Origin: Rhexocercosporidium sp. MPI-PUGE-AT-0058
Taxonomy: Eukaryota; Ascomycota; Leotiomycetes; Helotiales
Assembly (NCBI GenBank): GCA_020746875.1
Contig: JAGTJL010000020.1
Coordinates: 372,001-436,000 of the forward strand
Direction: 5' to 3'
Length of the DNA stretch: 64,000 bases
Positions 34,750-45,500 of this stretch are shown here, one piece after another. The first letter of the stretch is position 1; every line of letters starts with the position of its first letter. The notes under the pieces are model-generated. The model did no database searches. It was given only the letters and a program-made list of their open reading frames with translations, and was not told where the DNA came from. Position numbers and translations under genes: made by a program.

Positions 34750-36590
34750 GTGAAGCGTAAGATTAAATAATTCTTTATTCAGACCTTTAAGCATTTTTTT
34801 TATAACTCGAGTTCCGCGCTCAATAATAAGTAATTAAAAGCTCTTATATTTAACTAAATCCTTAAGAATAGATTTTATAAAAGATCCTTTTAATAATATT
34901 AAACGATCGTTAACTAAATTAATTATTTTATAATTATTTAATAAAATAAAATCTAATAAAAAATAAAATAAATTCCAAAAGGAATATATATCCGCAGCTA
35001 AATACTCGGCCAGATTAAGTAAGAGCACCGAGTACGCGTAAATCTCGCTTATTCCTCTTTTATTTAATAAGTTTTCGGGAAAAGTAAACTTCTTTTTATT
35101 TAATTTATCAAATCTTTGCTTATTTAGTTTCGCTAAGAGATCTTTTATTAATTAAAAGAAAAGCTTATTTAAGCTTATTTACCCGCAAAGAGCTTTCTAC
35201 TATAACGTAGTAAACCGTTGCCGAATCTTATTATAATACTAATTATTCATTTTTAAGTTTAAATAAGCTATTTTATTCTAATATTTAATAAATACTTTTC
35301 CATAAACTGCTATCTAAAGACGAGTATAATTTAAAAGAGACTAATAATAAGTTTTATTTTTTAAATATAAATATGCCTTTTTTATAAGTTTTCCTTTTAT
35401 TTTAAATCGGTTTAATCTTTAATTATATAAATTAGAAGCTTTTAAGTCGGGTGTTTTATTATTATTAAAACGTAAACTAAGAATAGAAAAATAATTATAC
35501 CCTGATTTTCCACCGATAAGCTATTAATACTGACAATTAGTTTAATTAAAATAAAATAGCTATGCGAGCTATTCTAAGGAATATTTAAAAAGTATCCCGA
35601 GCTCGTTAGCTTCCTTAATCTTAAGAAAGTATTTTTAAGCTTATAAGCTATTAAAGTTACTAGCTGCGATTAAGAAAAGGTTAATATTAAAAGTGCCGAG
35701 CACTTCCGGCATATAATATAAATTCTTTTTATGGATTAACTCTTAATATTATATAATTTAAACCTTCGGGTTTTGGACGTTCTTTATATTTAGGGATTAC
35801 AAGTAATCTTAGCGAGTTATCGTTTAAATCGTTATATTTATTTAATATAAAACTGTTTTAAGCGTGCGAATTAATACTTAAATATTAACTCTTTTTTTAA
35901 TAATAAGTTATATAGCCGTTATATTAAAGAATTAGCGGCTTATAATTTTCTTAATTTATTCGTAAAACTTAAAGTATATCGTAGTTCGTAATTATTATAT
36001 TACGCATTTTATAATATACGCTTTAGCTTCGGCCTCGGCTTCCTTTTAATAAGATTCTGCGGTTATCTTAATAAGCTCGTGCGGTCGAGTAGGAAGAAGG
36101 GTAATAAAAGCGTTAAAACTTATAATTATTTAATTTAAGGAAGACGCAGCTATTACGTGACGATCGAGCGCTTATTTCTAGAGTTATTCGTTATATTCGT
36201 TCGTCTTTATTATATAATCTAATTCAGCGAGATTATTCTTTTATTAAGTAATCTGCTCGGCGGTCCGTGGATTTTTATTAATAATTTTAATTAATGTTTT
36301 TGTATTAAGAGTATTTAGGTTAACGAAAGGCCAGAATCCGAGCATTTAAGCGCTAAGAGTTAAATAATTTATTTATAATAAGAAGTCTTTAGGCTTTAAG
36401 TATATAATATTTGCGTTAAGACCGCTAAGACTATTATGCGATGACATTTCGATAATTACGTTAAGAAATGTATTAGGGTTTAAGCGTAAAGAAAGAAAAC
36501 GAAGATTATAAAATTAGAATTAAATAAGCTTAACTAAAGCTCGAAATCTATATATACTAAAAATAACTTATAAAGACAAATATAGCTTTT
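34750..36590 (-). pseudogene. Copia-E gag and protease (degenerate)
   Basis: The open stretch 35028-34834 is in frame with a Copia protease: ILLNNYKIINLVNDR (former LDNGA-IHLVND), followed by RGTRVIK-VF and LTLHDVVIIK. This matches the protease of Copia-A copy 2 (LDNGTAIHLINSK). The region 35100-36590 should hold gag; one minus frame is protein-like between many stops, but I cannot place a knuckle securely. Confidence 0.65.
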
Positions 36591-36593
36591 AAT

Positions 36594-36782
36594 TATTATA
36601 TAAAAGTGAAGCAGGCTTTTAGTAATTTAAGAGCTCTACGATTAATATAAAAAGTAAAGGTTTAAAAGATTTATTAAAGTAAGCGTTACCTTTTATAAAA
36701 GAAGACTATAACCCGAGTATATATACACGTAAGTGCTTACGAAAGCATACACATGACCAGTAAACTGCGCTAGGGCGCGACA
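36594..36782 (-). repeat. Copia-E 5' LTR, 189 bp
   Basis: Direct repeat of 21699-21887 differing by transitions. Its outer end keeps CGCGACA followed by target duplication ACTTC. The inner flank on the minus strand (ATTAAAAGCTATATT) is a decayed match to the primer-binding site seen in Copia-A and Copia-D. Confidence 0.92.
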
Positions 36783-36787
36783 ACTTC

Positions 36788-37250
36788 TTACTTAAAGAAA
36801 GCTCCTTAAAAACTTAACCTTAAAGGAAATCCTTATTTTAATTAATTTACTAAGAATAAGTCGATCGAAGATAATTAATTAAAAGATTTAAGATTAAATT
36901 ACTATTATTAGTATTAAAACTATAGAGTATATAAAAGCTTTTTAAAACCACGATTAAAAAGGGAATAATATTATATTTTAATGCTTTTTATTACTTTAAG
37001 TTAATACTTTAGATTTTATATTAAAAAGACTATGAGCTTCGCGACAGCTTAAACGCATTTTCCTTAAATAAGAATAACAAGTAATTACTTATTTTACCGT
37101 GTCTTAAATTAAACTTACGTATAAGTTTTAAGTTTAATAAAAGAAATAAAAATATTAAGTCTTTTTAATATAAAAAATACTAATTTAATAATTAACTTTT
37201 TAATTATTATTAAGTTTAATTCTGTTTTTTAACTTAATGCTTATAATTTT
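36788..37250 (+). pseudogene. Gypsy-B copy 2, gag C-terminus to protease boundary
   Basis: Continuation of copy 2 after Copia-E. The plus frame reads with Gln-type stops (LNLKGNPYFN, SIEDN-LKDLRLNYYY, LRDSLNAFSLNKNN). The terminal 91 bp carry the intact version of the site (attaag-tcttt-ttaata, 37154-37170) where Copia-A inserted in copy 1. Confidence 0.55.
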
Positions 37251-37562
37251 TGTGAGAATAGGCGAGCCAATTAGGAATGAGGAACCGCAGTAGGTGAGGA
37301 CACGTGATTAAAGGGAGAGAATTGCTTTACTTGCTTACTTAAAGAGTTAAAAGAGTTCTTTAGTAGTTATATATAAAATAATAGCTTCTCTAAAAGCTTT
37401 TACGACTACGTAATTAATTACGTAGCTTATACGAGCTACGTAATTAAATACAAGCGTAATTTCCCGGAATACAAAAGTAATTTCCGGGCCGCGTAAGCAG
37501 TGGAAACTCCTTCGGCTATTCCAGGGTAAAATCGGCACGAGTTACCGAAGTGAAATCCAATA
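37251..37562 (-). repeat. Solo LTR of the Copia-C family
   Basis: Reverse complement of the Copia-C 3' LTR (50893-51211 plus 59138-59148). It begins TGTGAGAATAGGCGAG on the plus strand and ends GAAATCCAATA (former CCAACA). No copia internal sequence adjoins either side. The flanks show no matching 5-bp duplication and the right end runs straight into the 2.5-kb repeat, so a deletion has probably removed the rest of Gypsy-B copy 2 here. The short ORFs around it are shadows. Confidence 0.85.
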
Positions 37563-40532
37563 TCGTAAGCCCGAAGTTTGACGTAAGAGTTATTACTAGA
37601 CTTTATAAGTTCTCTCGATCGACGGCTATTAAATCTAGGCCCTCACGCTACTTAAGTGCTAATAGTAATAACTTAATTAAAAGTAAAAGTATAAGACAGC
37701 GGATTAAATACCGTAATAAGCTAAGCTTATTTTAATCTATTTTAAGCAACACATCAAAGTATTAAAATAATAACGACTTTATTTCCTTAGAGTTTTAGTT
37801 AACTAATTCTAAAATAATAAGATAGACAGAACTACTTTATATAAAAGGAGATTTTAATTAATTTAAATTATACGCTTCTTTTTTAACCGTTCCGAAATCT
37901 CGTTTATTAAAATTCAAATATTATTATTATAGTTCCGTCGCGGTAATAATTTTATAAAAGACTTAAGTAAGTAAATAATATCCTATCGTGAGCACTTAAG
38001 CTATTTATAAGTATTCCTCTAATTTTATTCTTATAAGACTATTTCTTATTAAGTAAATTAATTAAACTTTAAGTTAAGAGCTTCTTTTAATTAAATATTA
38101 ATCCTTAAACCCTTAAACTAAGAATATTAATCGACTAAGAAAGAGTATTATTACTTCCGCCTTTAAAGCATATTTACTTCTTCTTTAGACTTAGAATCCG
38201 GCTTAGCTTACACCGGCTTATAAAGGTATTTAAGGAATATTTTTATTACTTTTAAAGTTATTATAAAGTTATATTAATATAAAGTTTTTTAAAAAAGAAC
38301 TTTATTTTTAAATAAAAAAAAGTTACTTTAATAAGAAAAGACTTCTGAAAAGCTCGATATTATTAATTTAAAAGTTATTTATAATATAATTAATAAAAGC
38401 TTAAAATAAGTAATAAGGTTAAAAACACTTCTTATTTTAATAAAGTAATTAAAGCTACGCCTTTAGTTTAAGTCTTTAAATTATATTAAAGAATTATTAA
38501 AATTTAGAAATTAATAATATTGAACGAAAAGGAATTTACCTTTAGCTTTTTACCTTTCTTAATTAATTAATAATAAGAAGTAAGTCGAAGAAAAGCGACG
38601 ACAAAAGCGGTTTAAAATAACTTACAACTTATTAAAGCTTTAAGGGTTATTCTCGAGAAGCTTTTATTCCGTAACTTATTATTAAAAAAAGAAAAAGACC
38701 GCGAGGAAAACTAAATAACTTAAAATTAATATATAAAATATAATATTTTTTTTCTTTTTCTTTTAAATATAATAAATCTTAGTCGTTTATAATAATTTAT
38801 TTATTTATTAAAGAATAATAAAAAGATATAATAAAAAGTTATTAAAATATTATTAACGCTTTTATTTAATATAATAACTATTAAAATAAGAAAAAGGAAA
38901 ACTACTTAAAACCGACTTCGTTATTATTTAATATCGACTTATTAAAGAAGTAAAAGTAAAGAAAAGAAAATAAAAATAAAAGAAGACTTAATTAAATTAA
39001 GAAAAGAGATACTCCGATTAGCTTCTTTTTACTTTTTTATTATACTTCGAACCTTAAAGGTAAAAAGACCGTCCTCCGACTATTATTTACTTTTAATTTT
39101 ATATATTTATATATTTTTATTTTTTTAATATACTTTTAATATATTTCCTTTTATTTTTAATAATAATTAAAAAGTTAAAAAAGTTTATAAAAGATTTATT
39201 AAAAGTAAAAATATAAAGAAAAAGTAAGATTATTAAAAAAACACTAGCTTAAAATATAAGGAAATATCGACGAATTCGACGCGTTATAAGGATCGATTTC
39301 TATTTTATAAGGAAAGTCAATCTTTACGCCGTAAGAAAAGGAATTAAGAACTTATTTAAAATATTAATTATACGCCGATTTATTTTAAAAGAATTACTTT
39401 AACTTTATTAAAATTAAAGTTTACTCGAATATAATATTTAAAAAGGTAAATTTAAGCGGCAAAAACAATATAATAAGTATTAAGAGGTATAAAAAGACTA
39501 ATATAAATATAAAAAGACGCGTAAAGCTTCCTTAAGAATATTATAAAAAAGAATAATAAAGTTATTAAAAAAGAAAAAAAAGAAAAAAAATAATAAAATA
39601 AAAGATAATATTTAAAATTACTAAGCGAGACAATTATTTATTTTTAAAAGTAAAATATAAGTTACTTAATATTTACTTATCCTTATTTAAATATATTTTC
39701 CTTTAAATATTTAAAGCTTTAAAGCTATAATATTAATTCTTATTTCTTTACTCGAGGTCGAGTATGAGTTTTTAAGGGAGGGACGCATATAATAAGGTTG
39801 ACTTTAGAGGCCCATTTATTACGTAATTAAGTTATATCTTATTATATTTAAGATAGCTTTTAAAGTAATATTTGTTTTAAAAAAAAATAATTTTTATTAT
39901 AACTTTTCCTTTTTATTTAAACTATACCTCTCTCTTCCTTTAATAGAGTATATTCTTTAAATATATAATATCTTTAATATTCGTTAAATAAGTATTTCTT
40001 ACGTTTACAGTCACCGGCAACTGATATTAGCCTGGTTGCCTAAAACACACCAAAATACACCAAAACACACCTTAAACAATCGTTAAATTAACCCACTTAA
40101 CGCTGTTTAAAATTTAAGTTCTATTTTATACTTCTTAAATAAAGGATTAAGTATACTTTTATTAATTCGGATTTTATTTTAAACGTTATATAAAAAGTTT
40201 ATCGTAAGATAAAGATAATACTAAGTTGAAAACGCTACTTTACCCGCAAAATATAGCTTAAAACTACTACGTCATACTTAAACCTGCTAAAGTCTTATAT
40301 TATTAACTTTTAATTAAAAATCGTAATAATATAAAAGCTTATAATTATTAAAAAGATTATACACCTTGAAGGAATATTAATCTAAAGAAGTGTAGCTTAT
40401 ATTAAAGAGAGTGGAAAAGGTAGCGTTTTGGTGTGATTCGGGTAAAAGGCTAATATCAGTTGCCTAGTACTGTACCCTCTGGTACTTGCTTTGCTACCCT
40501 CTTATTATGTGCTTAGTATTTTCCCCTCCACA
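37561..40532 (+). repeat. 2.5-kb TG...CA repeat, copy 2 (with MITE inside)
   Basis: Aligns with 15761-18270 throughout; without the MITE and its extra TA it is about 2505 bp. It keeps the original CCACA at its 3' end (40528-40532). After it the sequence becomes Copia-C gag. The degenerate frame seen in copy 1 is present at about 37810-38300 and 38500-39600, again with Gln/Trp-type stops, supporting a former protein in the repeat. Confidence 0.75.
40008..40472. mobile_element. MITE, Tc1/mariner-pogo type, 465 bp
   Basis: Inserted at TA in copy 2 of the 2.5-kb repeat; the intact site is in copy 1 near 18209. It is flanked by TA (40006-40007 and 40473-40474) and has imperfect inverted repeats of about 47 bp starting CAGT and sharing GGCAACTGATATTAGCC and ACACCAAAA. 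TA duplication plus CAGT ends indicate Tc1/mariner superfamily mobilisation. No protein is encoded. Its ends keep many CpA dinucleotides, unlike everything around it, so it escaped RIP, either by late arrival or by being short. Confidence 0.92.
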
Positions 40533-40559
40533 ATACTAACGTAATCCAATCGAGCGCCA

Positions 40560-41190
40560 TATACCTAAAGCAATTAGACTACGAGATTTCAAAGCTTATA
40601 ATAGCTAGCTTAATACTAAAAGGCTTGCCGAGCTCTTTTGACGCCTTTTCGTCTCGTAAATACATGAAAATATCAAGTAATCTTAAGAATATTAATATTA
40701 ACGGTCTAATTAACGACTTAATTTCAGAAGAAGCTCGTATAAGCGCTAACGCCGACCTTAACGCTAATAAAGCGTTTAAAAGCGGCAAAGGCGGTAATAA
40801 GAAGCACTGCAATAAATGCAAAGTCACGGGACATATAACGTCTACGTACTAGGTCTTATACCTTAAGCTAAGGCTTAATAATTCGGAAAACCCGAATAAA
40901 AAGCCTAATAATAAGCCTAAAAAGGCTAAGGAGCCAAAAAGCGAATCAAAAATAGAGTTTATAAAGGCTATTATGGCCGTATTTAAGACTATTACGTCGT
41001 TAAATAAGCACGTGACAACTAGAAAGCCTATAAAGGCACACACAAATCACTTACCTTTATTAAAGGGTAAGTTAAATGTGAAGCCTAAAGTGCAGCTTAA
41101 ACCTTCTTTACTTATAAATACTTTTGTAAATATTATAAAGGAATTAAGCGAGTCCGATTCTGATTAATTAAAAGGAGATATTATAAATTA
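40560..41190 (+). pseudogene. Copia-C gag with CCHC knuckle
   Basis: The plus frame continues through 40625-40852 (LPSSFDAFSSRKYM, a Copia Gag feature, then LINDLISEEAR) to the knuckle HCNKCKVTGHITSTY at 40805-40849, where the last Cys is Tyr (TGC to TAC). After a stop at 40850-40852 the frame goes on through basic NKKPNNKPKKAK and 40973-41167 to an acidic end SESDSD. The minus-strand ORFs here are shadows. Gag coats the element RNA. Confidence 0.85.
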
Positions 41191-42110
41191 AGCTTTTAAA
41201 ACCGTTTATAATTACAGACTAGTTTTAGACTCTAGTGCTAGCGAGCATTATACGCTTAATAAGGGATGGTTACTTAACTATTAGCTTACCTTTTATAAAT
41301 TAATTACAATTACTAACGGCGACGTATTACTGATATTAGGCACGGGAGATATTTTTATTAAAGGTAATAACGGTATAGAAGTAGTTATTTAACGGGTAAA
41401 TTATATTCTGGGGCTAAAAACGACTCTTTTAAGTTTAAAGTAAATAATTAAAAACAATTAATTAATTAACTTTACCGAGAACGGTGCTTTATTAAAATAT
41501 AAAAAGGGCTAATTATAAGCTAAATAGAATTATACGCTTATTACGTTCAAGCGGAAGTCGATAACGACGCTCTCGAACCTGTAATATATTAAGTAAACTT
41601 AAATTCGCCGCTAAACCTTTATTATAAGAGGCTAATATATATAAATAAAGAGTCGATTCTTAAAATAATCGAGAAAAGCTATAGATTAAAGAAAATCTAA
41701 TAAAAAGACAGGCTAACCGACTGTGACGCTTGTAATAGCGGCAAAATGCACGTGATCGGCAATAAAAAGCTTATATTAAACGCGTCACTTTTAATTATAT
41801 TTAATATTAATATTACGGGGCCTTTTAAAGTTAAAGGACTTAAAGGAGAGCGCTATTTCCTCATTATTATATATAAAAGATTAAGAATTATATAATTATA
41901 CGCCTTAAAACTCAAAGCCGACGCTTATAACGTCTTAATTAACTTTTGTAATATAATTAATAATTAATTTAATAGTTAAAATAACGTTAAATATAAATTT
42001 ATAGCGAATATTAAAGCTTTTAAGCTCGATAACGCCGGGGAATTTAAGTTTAATAAATAAACGTATTATTGCAAGCAAAAAGGATATATATATGAATATA
42101 TTAGCCCTTA
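41191..42110 (+). pseudogene. Copia-C protease, pre-integrase and integrase N-half
   Basis: Protease: VLDSSASEHYTLNKGWLLN (about 41222-41275), with DSGA now DSSA. Pre-integrase zinc segment: CDACNSGKMHVI (about 41720-41755). Integrase core: INITGPFKVKG, then LDNAGEFKFN near 42030, cut at 42110 by Copia-D within the SPYTPEQNG motif (ISPY just before the target duplication). Frame continues at 48182. Confidence 0.85.
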
Positions 42111-42306
42111 TATTGTGTAACATACCTTGAGGCTCTACAGAAGCGAATATTAAGTTAATTGAAGGCTGCGCAGTTGCGTATATGACTGTTATTATATTAT
42201 TATATATAGCGCATTCAAGCTCCTTAAATAAGGGAGCTTACTAGCGCCATAGTTTTAGTAGTCTTGATTGGGCTCGCTTAGCCAATTAATTATAACTTGT
42301 ACGACA
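42111..42306 (-). repeat. Copia-D 3' LTR, 196 bp
   Basis: Plus-strand sequence starts TATTGTGTAACATACC (TG decayed to TA) and ends TTGTACGACA. Same length as 47981-48176; differences are transitions. Confidence 0.92.
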
Positions 42307-42505
42307 CACCCCCTCGCCAAAGATAATACGTAGCTTTAGCGAAGCAAATAAGTATATAATAAATATAATAAATAATAATAAAACGATAAATAATAAGGAA
42401 AAGTAATAATTAATAATTAAAGTAAATATACTTAACGTATAAGCGAGAATATATAAATAGCTCCCCCCCCCGTAACTTCCTTTTATAAGTATATTAAATT
42501 TAAAA

Positions 42506-43372
42506 ATGAGTCGTATCTCTGCCGCTAAGTTGGCCGCCCGTGCCTCCCGCCTCTTTAGCCTCGCCGCTGCTCGCGTAATTAAAAAAGTATATTTCCTCTT
42601 ATTTTTTATATTTTTAAATTTAATTTCCGACGTTATTTAAATTAAAAGATTAAGAAATTAAGTAAGTTAAAACATATTAATTAGTTATAATAGCCTACCG
42701 CCGCTTTCTCTCCTCCTCGCCGTCGCCCTCGCCCTCGTACCCCCTCTCTTATACCTTCCCTTGCCGCCCTTGCCGCTCTTATTACTCCCGCCCGCCGGCG
42801 TACTAAGGCAAGTGTTAATAAAAAGATCCTTTACTCGACATACATTAAAGTTGCTTTAAAAAATAACCTTTTTATTAATATCTATTAAAATGCTACTAGT
42901 TCGGCTCGGTGCCTTCGATGCTATAACTAGAATTATAGTTATATTAGTCTTGTCGGGCCTACTGTCGCGGTGGCTTTTGCCGCTTTTATAAAGGAGAAGC
43001 GTAGTGCCTCTTATACTTACGTAAGTTTGGCTTTAATTCTTATATTTTAAAGTTAGTTAATTTTAAATAATAATTAAAAAACCTCCGAGCTTTAATTCGT
43101 AATACTCTTATTGCGCTTAATATATTTATTTTATTTTTATAAATAGCTTTAAAGAATCTGACTTTAGTTATTTAACTATTATTACTACGGCCCCCGCCCC
43201 CGCCTCCGTCGTCCTTGCCCCCGCCCCCCGCCTAATCCTCTTACTTATTCAAGTTAATACTAGTACTAGTGCTGGTGCTATTAGTGCTAGTATTATTACT
43301 AATAATGTGGCTGCCCGCCGCCGCCGCATTAAGGAGTTATTAATAAAGTTAGTGGATTTATTAATAGTTTAA
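42506..43372 (+). pseudogene. Antisense accessory gene of Copia-D, three exons
   Basis: Plus strand, opposite to Copia-D gag-pol. Exon 1 is 42506-42586 (ATG, 27 codons, MSRISAAKLAARASRLF, no stop). Intron 42587-42693 (GTATAT...TTAATTAG...ATAATAG) is phase 0. Exon 2 is 42694-43020 (109 codons): a Pro/Arg-rich start, then SSARCLRCYN and a SLVGPTVAVAFAAFIKEK segment, two stops at likely Gln. Donor GTAAGT follows at 43021. The last exon, from about 43140-43165, is Ala/Pro-rich and ends RRRRIKELLIKLVDLLIV-stop at 43370-43372; its frame is one base off the phase-0 joint, so an indel or another splice site is likely. Function unknown. Confidence 0.65.
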
Positions 43373-43745
43373 TTTATAACTTAATAATAGCTTAAGAACG
43401 TACCCCTTTAAAGTCATAATTTATTACTTTATAAGCAGCTTAAGAACGGGCCCTTTTATACTTACTTACGTTAGTTTAGTTATAACTTCGGCCGGAATAG
43501 AATTTTTATTCTTTAATAACTTAAAAAGAAATATACTTTACGTAATTATATTAACTTAAAAAGTACTTTAAAATATAAAGGAAAATAAGAAAGTATGTTT
43601 ATAATAAAATATAAACTTTAATAAAGCTTTTCTACTTACGCTTTAGCGTCTTATAAATTAAGTAATACGACAAAAGTCTTAAACTTTTATTATAAAAGGT
43701 TTTTAATAAAGCTATTAGTATATATTTCGCTTATAAATAAGCATA
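43373..43745. other. Copia-D convergent spacer
   Basis: Between the stop of the plus-strand accessory gene and the end of minus-strand RNase H. AT-rich, no clear frame. Confidence 0.4.
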
Positions 43746-45500
43746 TAACCTTAAAACTTCCTTTTTAATATTTCTAGCGTAATTATATATTTTAAATATT
43801 AATATGCCTAAGCTTAGTCGATATGCGCTAGTTCTCTTTAATTATAAGTTTAATCGTTTATTAGTTATTATAGAAGATATTCTAGGGGCACCTTATATTA
43901 AAGTACATTTTCGCAAAAAGCCTTTATAATGCTATAATTATCTTTGCAATTCGCTCCACCCTTAAGAGCTCAGCCTTAGTTGTCGAGGTAATAATTATAT
44001 TTTATTTAATTGCTATTTATAATATGACACCCCTGAATAAAATAATAATAAGCCCTTATAAAGAACGCCTAGTTTTTAAATTATTTATAAAAAAAGCATT
44101 AAAAGCTATTATAAGCTACGTCTTACTCTCTTAACGACTATAAATAATGCTTAAGAAGCGTGTTCGAAAAAAGTAACGTATAATTTAATTCACAGCTTAT
44201 AAGTGCTTTTGATTCGGGTTCGTTAAAAAATATAATAACTATAAAGTTATAAAAGCTACATTTAATTTAAATATAATAACTAAATATAATATAAAACCGA
44301 CCTTTTTTTAATACTTTTTAACTTAATCTGTAATTGCCTTAACGATATTCTTAACTAAGTCGTAATATAGTAAAAGAGTGCTTAAGTAATTGCCATTTAT
44401 TAAGTTAAATTTTTAAATTACCTTTTTTATATACGTATTATAAACAAGCGTAATTGTCTTCGTATATTTATTACGTATAATTCGCACCCCTAAGAACTAT
44501 TTTATATTTCCTATTACAATGAGTTTATAGGCGTTGTTTAAGCTATCGATGATTTTAGTTATTATAAAAAGGTTTAAATTATAGTATAGTATTTATATAT
44601 CGTCTATATAAAAGGCTATAAACATTATTTATTTATCGTTTATAAAGATATAAGGCTCTTCTATAAGTAATAAGAAATTAAGGCTTTTAAGTGTAATTAA
44701 GAAGTCGTTATATTATAAAGCTAGAGAGTCGCGGAGGCTATATAAAGCTTTATCGATCTCTATAACTATGCCGGGCTATTTAAAACCGTTAAAGAAATAA
44801 TAATAAATAAGTACACTTCGTTTGTCTTATTTTATATTAATAAACGCATTTATAACGTCGTATTATTTAACCTTTAAGTTAAATTATGCTATTATAGTTA
44901 TTATAACGCGGAAAGACTTTACTATTAGCGTAAAAGCGTATATAAAGAATATTATAGCATCTTTTTATAAATTACCTTTAGTAATAACTTGCGATTTAAT
45001 ATATATAAATTGTCTCGTTAAATTAACTTTATAAATAAACACTTATTTTAATAGTATAGGCGTTATCTTTGCATTTGCCCTTAATACGACATGCCAGCAC
45101 TTTTTAACTTAAAGATTTTTTATTTCTTTACGTGCGTCCTCCTTAAAGTATTCTCTTTATAAGTATTATCTTAAATCCTTTTAATACTTTAGTGCTCGTA
45201 AGAGCTTTACTTAATATAGTTATATTAATTTAAAGCTTATAATTACTTATACTCTAATCGATTCGCCACTGACTACAGCTATAAATATAATATATATAGT
45301 TTCGTAGTCTTTTTTATCTTCACGCGTTATTTTATTATTTTAAAATATTATAATAAAAAATATAATATACGTATAGTTTTTATTTATTTAATTTATAGAT
45401 TCGGCGTTTAAGAGCTCCTTTATTATAAAGAAGTATATTTTTAGCCTTTTCTTAAACCGTTTATTTAATTATATTACCTCTTTTATTTAACGTCTTCGCT
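43745..45500 (-). pseudogene. Copia-D RT and RNase H (degenerate)
   Basis: RT: FNGFK-PGIVIEIDKALYSLRDS (about 44780-44715), then SLNFLLLIEEPYIFIND and active site FYIDDI (44614-44591) with both Asp intact. RNase H: LNVAFITL-LLYFLTNPNQKHL (about 44280-44210) and IIRYFFRTRFLSIIY, closely matching Copia-A and Copia-E. The plus ORF 44822-45034 is a shadow. Confidence 0.85.

Larger units (their letters stand above)
21699..36782 (-). mobile_element. Copia-E, nearly complete Ty1/Copia element carrying nested Gypsy-F
   Basis: Bounded by two 189-bp LTRs and a perfect target duplication ACTTC (21694-21698 and 36783-36787). Removing Gypsy-F leaves about 8.35 kb, long for a Copia element because of an extra antisense gene between RNase H and the 3' LTR. 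Minus-strand order is gag/protease (36500-34750), integrase, RT, RNase H (to about 30800), then the plus-strand gene 22810-23900. A purine tract ending GAGTG adjoins the 3' LTR (21894-21888). RIP-inactivated. Confidence 0.9.
18271..37250 (+). mobile_element. Gypsy-B copy 2, internal region, split by Copia-E
   Basis: Begins directly after the first 2.5-kb repeat with about 1.4 kb of AT-rich leader (18271-19690, no gene seen), followed by gag. It is interrupted by Copia-E between 21699 and 36782 (TSD ACTTC) and resumes at 36788. It ends at 37250, just before protease, where a Copia-C-type LTR abuts. Its last 91 bp equal the first 91 bp of copy 1 pol. Protease to integrase are missing from this copy. 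Confidence 0.72.

Noticed and set aside
37347..37735. ORFs at the solo LTR and the start of the 2.5-kb repeat
   Set aside because: They end at element borders and share no reading frame with the other copies of those repeats.
40579..41043. Two minus-strand ORFs over Copia-C gag
   Set aside because: The plus strand carries Gag with a CCHC knuckle; these are complements of its codons.
44822..45034. 70-residue plus-strand ORF in Copia-D
   Set aside because: Complement of the RT domain; no independent motif.
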